DNA of 36,265 nt, taken from the NCBI RefSeq assembly GCF_029439455.1, contig NZ_JAQFVG010000234.1:1-36265 (forward strand), read 5' to 3'. Below the pieces are notes generated by a model, which made no database searches, had not been told where the DNA came from, and saw nothing but the letters and a program-made list of their open reading frames with translations. The stretch is from Caballeronia sp. BR00000012568055. Its GTDB lineage: Bacteria > Pseudomonadota > Gammaproteobacteria > Burkholderiales > Burkholderiaceae. A program made the position numbers and the translations under genes. Below are positions 34,347 through 36,265 of the stretch, in pieces; position 1 is the stretch's first letter, and each line of letters begins with the position of its first letter.

Positions 34347-35723
34347 TCACTTGCCCTTCCCCGATCGGCATTTGCTGAATACGTATCCCGAGAATCCATC
34401 GCGCAGGTCCGGATAGCGGCGGAGGACTTCATCGTCCAGATCGGAAGACGGATCGATACCCAGTCTGCGCAGCGTCAGCTTGCCGCCCGGACTCGACCGA
34501 TAGGTACGCCGCCAATCTTCACGCTGTTTCGGCGGGGCGTTTTCGTAGGCATCCCAACCCTGACGGACTTCGCTGACCACCTTGTTTTGCGCGTGGACAT
34601 CTTGCGCGGCAAGTTGTAGCGCGCGGCGGCTTTCGGTTTGTTCGATAGCTTCGGATTGTTTGCGGTCGGTGAGCGCCAATTCGTCCTGAATCAGCACCAT
34701 TTTTCGTTCGGCATCCGAAACGATCCAGCCTTCCTTGAGCGCCTTCATAAAGAAGCCTGCCGGACTCTTGGACACCTTGCCCAGCTTCAGACTGAAGCGT
34801 GTGCGTTCGAGCGCCTGCTCCAGACGCTCATCCGTATAAGTGTCCCGTTCGGACGCGATCTGATTGAACTGTGAGCTGGACAGTCCGATCTCCTGCTTCA
34901 ACGATTGATACAGCGCCTGTGCGTGTTCGTGCGTCTGGAGCAAGCGCTCGGCGAGTTCCTTTCGCTCGACTCGAAACCGCATCCGCCCGATCTTGCGGGA
35001 CCCCGGCTCGTTGCGTGTCTCGAACGACAAATGCAGGTCCGATACTTCGTTGATCTGATGAACGGCGGGCGTCAGCCAGTCACGCTTGAAGTACTTGAAC
35101 TCCTGCGCCTTCGCGCCCATCGTGCCCTGCCACGCGCGCAGTTCGTCGAGGCTGAACCATTCGGTCACGCCTTCATCGGCATAAGGAAGCAGATGGTCGT
35201 ACATGACGCGCGCGTAACTCAGCGTGAACAGCGACGTAATGCGCAGGCTCAGCCAGTGCGATTTCCCCGGCCCACGGATGATGCCGATGAGATCCGGCGG
35301 AACGCGAAATTGAAACCGCCCGCCGACATACGAAATCCGGCCGATGAGTTGCACGGAGCCGAACGGCTTGGTGCCATCGGCCTCGGCTTCGGCTGTGGCC
35401 TGAATAAGCGCGCGCTGCGCCTCGGTGATGACTTGCTCCAGGTGCGCATTGTTGCGGCTGGCGTAGCGCATCAGCCACTTGAAGTAATCGAGTTCGACGT
35501 CGTACAGGTCGCGAATCTTCTCGTCCTGCGCAACGATAAAGTACGCCGCGTCGATCAACCGCCGTGCCGCCACCCCAAGATCGACGATGCGGATCAGCAC
35601 GTTCTTGCGTGCAAAACCGATATCGCTTCGCGCCGTATCGACAGGCAGGCCTTCGGCGTTTGCATCGTCGAATAGCGCAAGCGCCAGTTGCCTGGACGTT
35701 GCGACCTGACTGCCTGTGGTCAT
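34347..35723 (-). CDS. Plasmid/chromid replication initiator, Rep_3 (RepB) family
   Basis: The 458-residue protein has a double winged-helix core (about 60-260). YFIVAQDEKIRDLYDVELDY in WH1 is followed by LTLSYARVMYDHLLPYADEG and VTEWFSLDELRAWQG. EFKYFKRDWLTPAVHQINEV in WH2 is the Rep_3 hallmark for iteron binding. The C-terminal 190 residues are charged, with predicted coiled-coil parts (LEQALERTRFSLKL; ALQLAAQDVHAQNKV), longer than in small plasmid Reps (about 230-350). AGGAAAAGGGA precedes the ATG. The gene reads away from the iteron array at 35791-36232, so it should start replication there and repress its own promoter. Confidence 0.9.
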   Translation of the reverse strand: MTTGSQVATSRQLALALFDDANAEGLPVDTARSDIGFARKNVLIRIVDLGVAARRLIDAAYFIVAQDEKIRDLYDVELDYFKWLMRYASRNNAHLEQVITEAQRALIQATAEAEADGTKPFGSVQLIGRISYVGGRFQFRVPPDLIGIIRGPGKSHWLSLRITSLFTLSYARVMYDHLLPYADEGVTEWFSLDELRAWQGTMGAKAQEFKYFKRDWLTPAVHQINEVSDLHLSFETRNEPGSRKIGRMRFRVERKELAERLLQTHEHAQALYQSLKQEIGLSSSQFNQIASERDTYTDERLEQALERTRFSLKLGKVSKSPAGFFMKALKEGWIVSDAERKMVLIQDELALTDRKQSEAIEQTESRRALQLAAQDVHAQNKVVSEVRQGWDAYENAPPKQREDWRRTYRSSPGGKLTLRRLGIDPSSDLDDEVLRRYPDLRDGFSGYVFSKCRSGKGK

Positions 35724-35761
35724 TCCCTTTTCCTCGTGCGCCTTTATTTGTTTGCGGGCAG

Positions 35762-35790
35762 AAGTTACTGCGGGATGGGTGAGATGTCAA
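35762..35790 (-). promoter_or_regulatory. rep promoter with perfect -35 and embedded iteron half-site
   Basis: On the minus strand, TTGACA (35790-35785) is followed after 17 bases by TAACTT (35767-35762), which keeps the key T, A and final T of a -10. Inside the spacer lies CTCACC (35783-35778), the iteron core, and the first full iteron abuts the -35 box at 35791. Rep binding here should block RNA polymerase. Confidence 0.65.
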
Positions 35791-35872
35791 CACAGAACAC
35801 CTCACCATTCGCACGCCGTTGGCACAGCAAACCTCACCTTGATTGGCTTGCACGCACAAATCGCCTCACCTT
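35791..35872 (+). repeat. Three direct iterons at an exact 32-bp period
   Basis: The unit is CACAR-N4-CCTCACC followed by TT or AT. Copies start at 35791, 35823 and 35855. They differ only in the four middle bases and at the edges. The 32-bp step is close to three helical turns, so all copies face the same side. They are the likely binding sites for the Rep protein. Confidence 0.8.
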
Positions 35873-35884
35873 CGGTGGAAATCT

Positions 35885-35960
35885 CCTCACCGTACGCGCC
35901 CAAAGACGGCACCTTCGCGTGGTAAACCCGGCACTTTGTGGCTCAATCAACAGCACCTTA
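35885..35960 (+). repeat. Degenerate iteron cores at 21-22-bp steps
   Basis: CACC or CACT cores follow at 35888, 35910, 35932 and 35954, after 35867 and before 35975. The steps are 21-22 bases, two helical turns. Only the CACC(T)T core is kept; the upstream CACA part is lost. They may be weak Rep sites filling the gap between the third and fourth full iterons. Confidence 0.5.
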
Positions 35961-35962
35961 AG

Positions 35963-35980
35963 CACAAGATGCCTCACCTT
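35963..35980 (+). repeat. Fourth direct iteron
   Basis: CACAAGATGCCTCACCTT matches the CACAR-N4-CCTCACCTT unit fully. It is 108 bases from the third copy. Confidence 0.75.
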
Positions 35981-36019
35981 GCCTTGCTAACTAACTGATT
36001 TGATTGAATATACGTGTTC

Positions 36020-36070
36020 CCTGTGGTTGTGGTTGGTTCTTTTTATTTGTAAACAAAAACTAACCACAGG
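36020..36070. repeat. AT-rich inverted repeat in the origin, possible unwinding region
   Basis: CCTGTGGTT (36020-36028) and AACCACAGG (36062-36070) are perfect 9-base arms. The 33-base centre is AT-rich and contains the smaller palindrome TTTGTAAACAAA. CTAACCACA and TGTGGTTGT in the arms are near the DnaA-box consensus TTATCCACA but do not match it fully. The place and composition fit a duplex-unwinding element. Confidence 0.5.
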
Positions 36071-36165
36071 CAAATAGCCTGATTTGCGTTGATGCACGCC
36101 TAGCTTTTTGCCAATGCGCCTGCCGAGGTTTTATTGCCCCAGCGGCAAATTTTCACCTTCTAATA

Positions 36166-36232
36166 GGTGAGGTGAATTGTGCGTCGCCAAAGCGCGCCTG
36201 TTTTTTTAGACGCTTTGGTGAGGTATTTTGTG
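36166..36232 (-). repeat. Two iterons in inverted orientation
   Basis: On the minus strand, CACAATTCACCTCACC (36181-36166) and CACAAAATACCTCACC (36232-36217) match the same unit. They lie 51 bases apart, on the far side of the AT-rich repeat, facing the direct iterons. The array may continue past the window edge. Confidence 0.75.
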
Positions 36233-36265
36233 TTGGAGATAGGTGGTAACGGCGGGTAGGAGTCG

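Overview
The window is high-GC beta-proteobacterial DNA. Gene families, porin type, codon bias and the many LysR/MFS pairs fit Burkholderiaceae (Paraburkholderia/Caballeronia-like); this is inference from style, not a database match. The right end holds a Rep_3-family initiator gene next to an iteron array, so the window appears to be the accessory side of a plasmid or chromid, ending in its replication origin.

Layout. (1) 1-10086: the end of an XRE/MmyB regulator, then a guanidino/amine catabolic region. A leftward set (cupin, FAD amine oxidase-like protein, LysR regulator, NCS1 permease, porin) is divergent from a rightward set (LuxR-type regulator, guanidinobutyrase/agmatinase-family ureohydrolase, aldehyde dehydrogenase). 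A repeated TTGAAYCGGT motif lies in front of both the cupin and the ureohydrolase. A plausible route is: amine imported by porin and NCS1 permease, oxidised by the FAD enzyme to an aldehyde, then to guanidinobutyrate by the ALDH, then to GABA plus urea. (2) 10109-13805: a LysR regulator divergent from a small degenerate HAD-like protein and a type II NADH dehydrogenase, then a TauE/SafE exporter. (3) 14333-16938: an orphan OmpR-type response regulator with Glu at the phospho-acceptor position, an HdeA-like periplasmic chaperone, a cupin, and a Xre/RES toxin-antitoxin pair with a clear operator.

(4) 16990-23121: an aromatic-acid-type MFS transporter, a divergent FtsH-type AAA+ metalloprotease, a DEAD-box RNA helicase overlapping it tail to tail, and a sugar-efflux-type MFS. 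(5) 23226-34287: a large catabolic region. The leftward run is ACS-type MFS, SDR, TIM-barrel epimerase-like, amidohydrolase and VOC protein. It is followed by LysR and IclR regulators, an MHS transporter, a two-repeat EthD-like protein, a class III CoA transferase and a malate/lactate dehydrogenase-2 family oxidoreductase. The substrate cannot be named from sequence. The lysR reading frame has no stop at its normal end and runs on, out of frame, over the iclR gene.

(6) 34347-36265: rep gene and origin. There are four direct iterons (three at an exact 32-bp period), two inverted iterons, a rep promoter with perfect -35 TTGACA, and an AT-rich inverted repeat. No tRNA, rRNA, CRISPR array or insertion sequence was seen.
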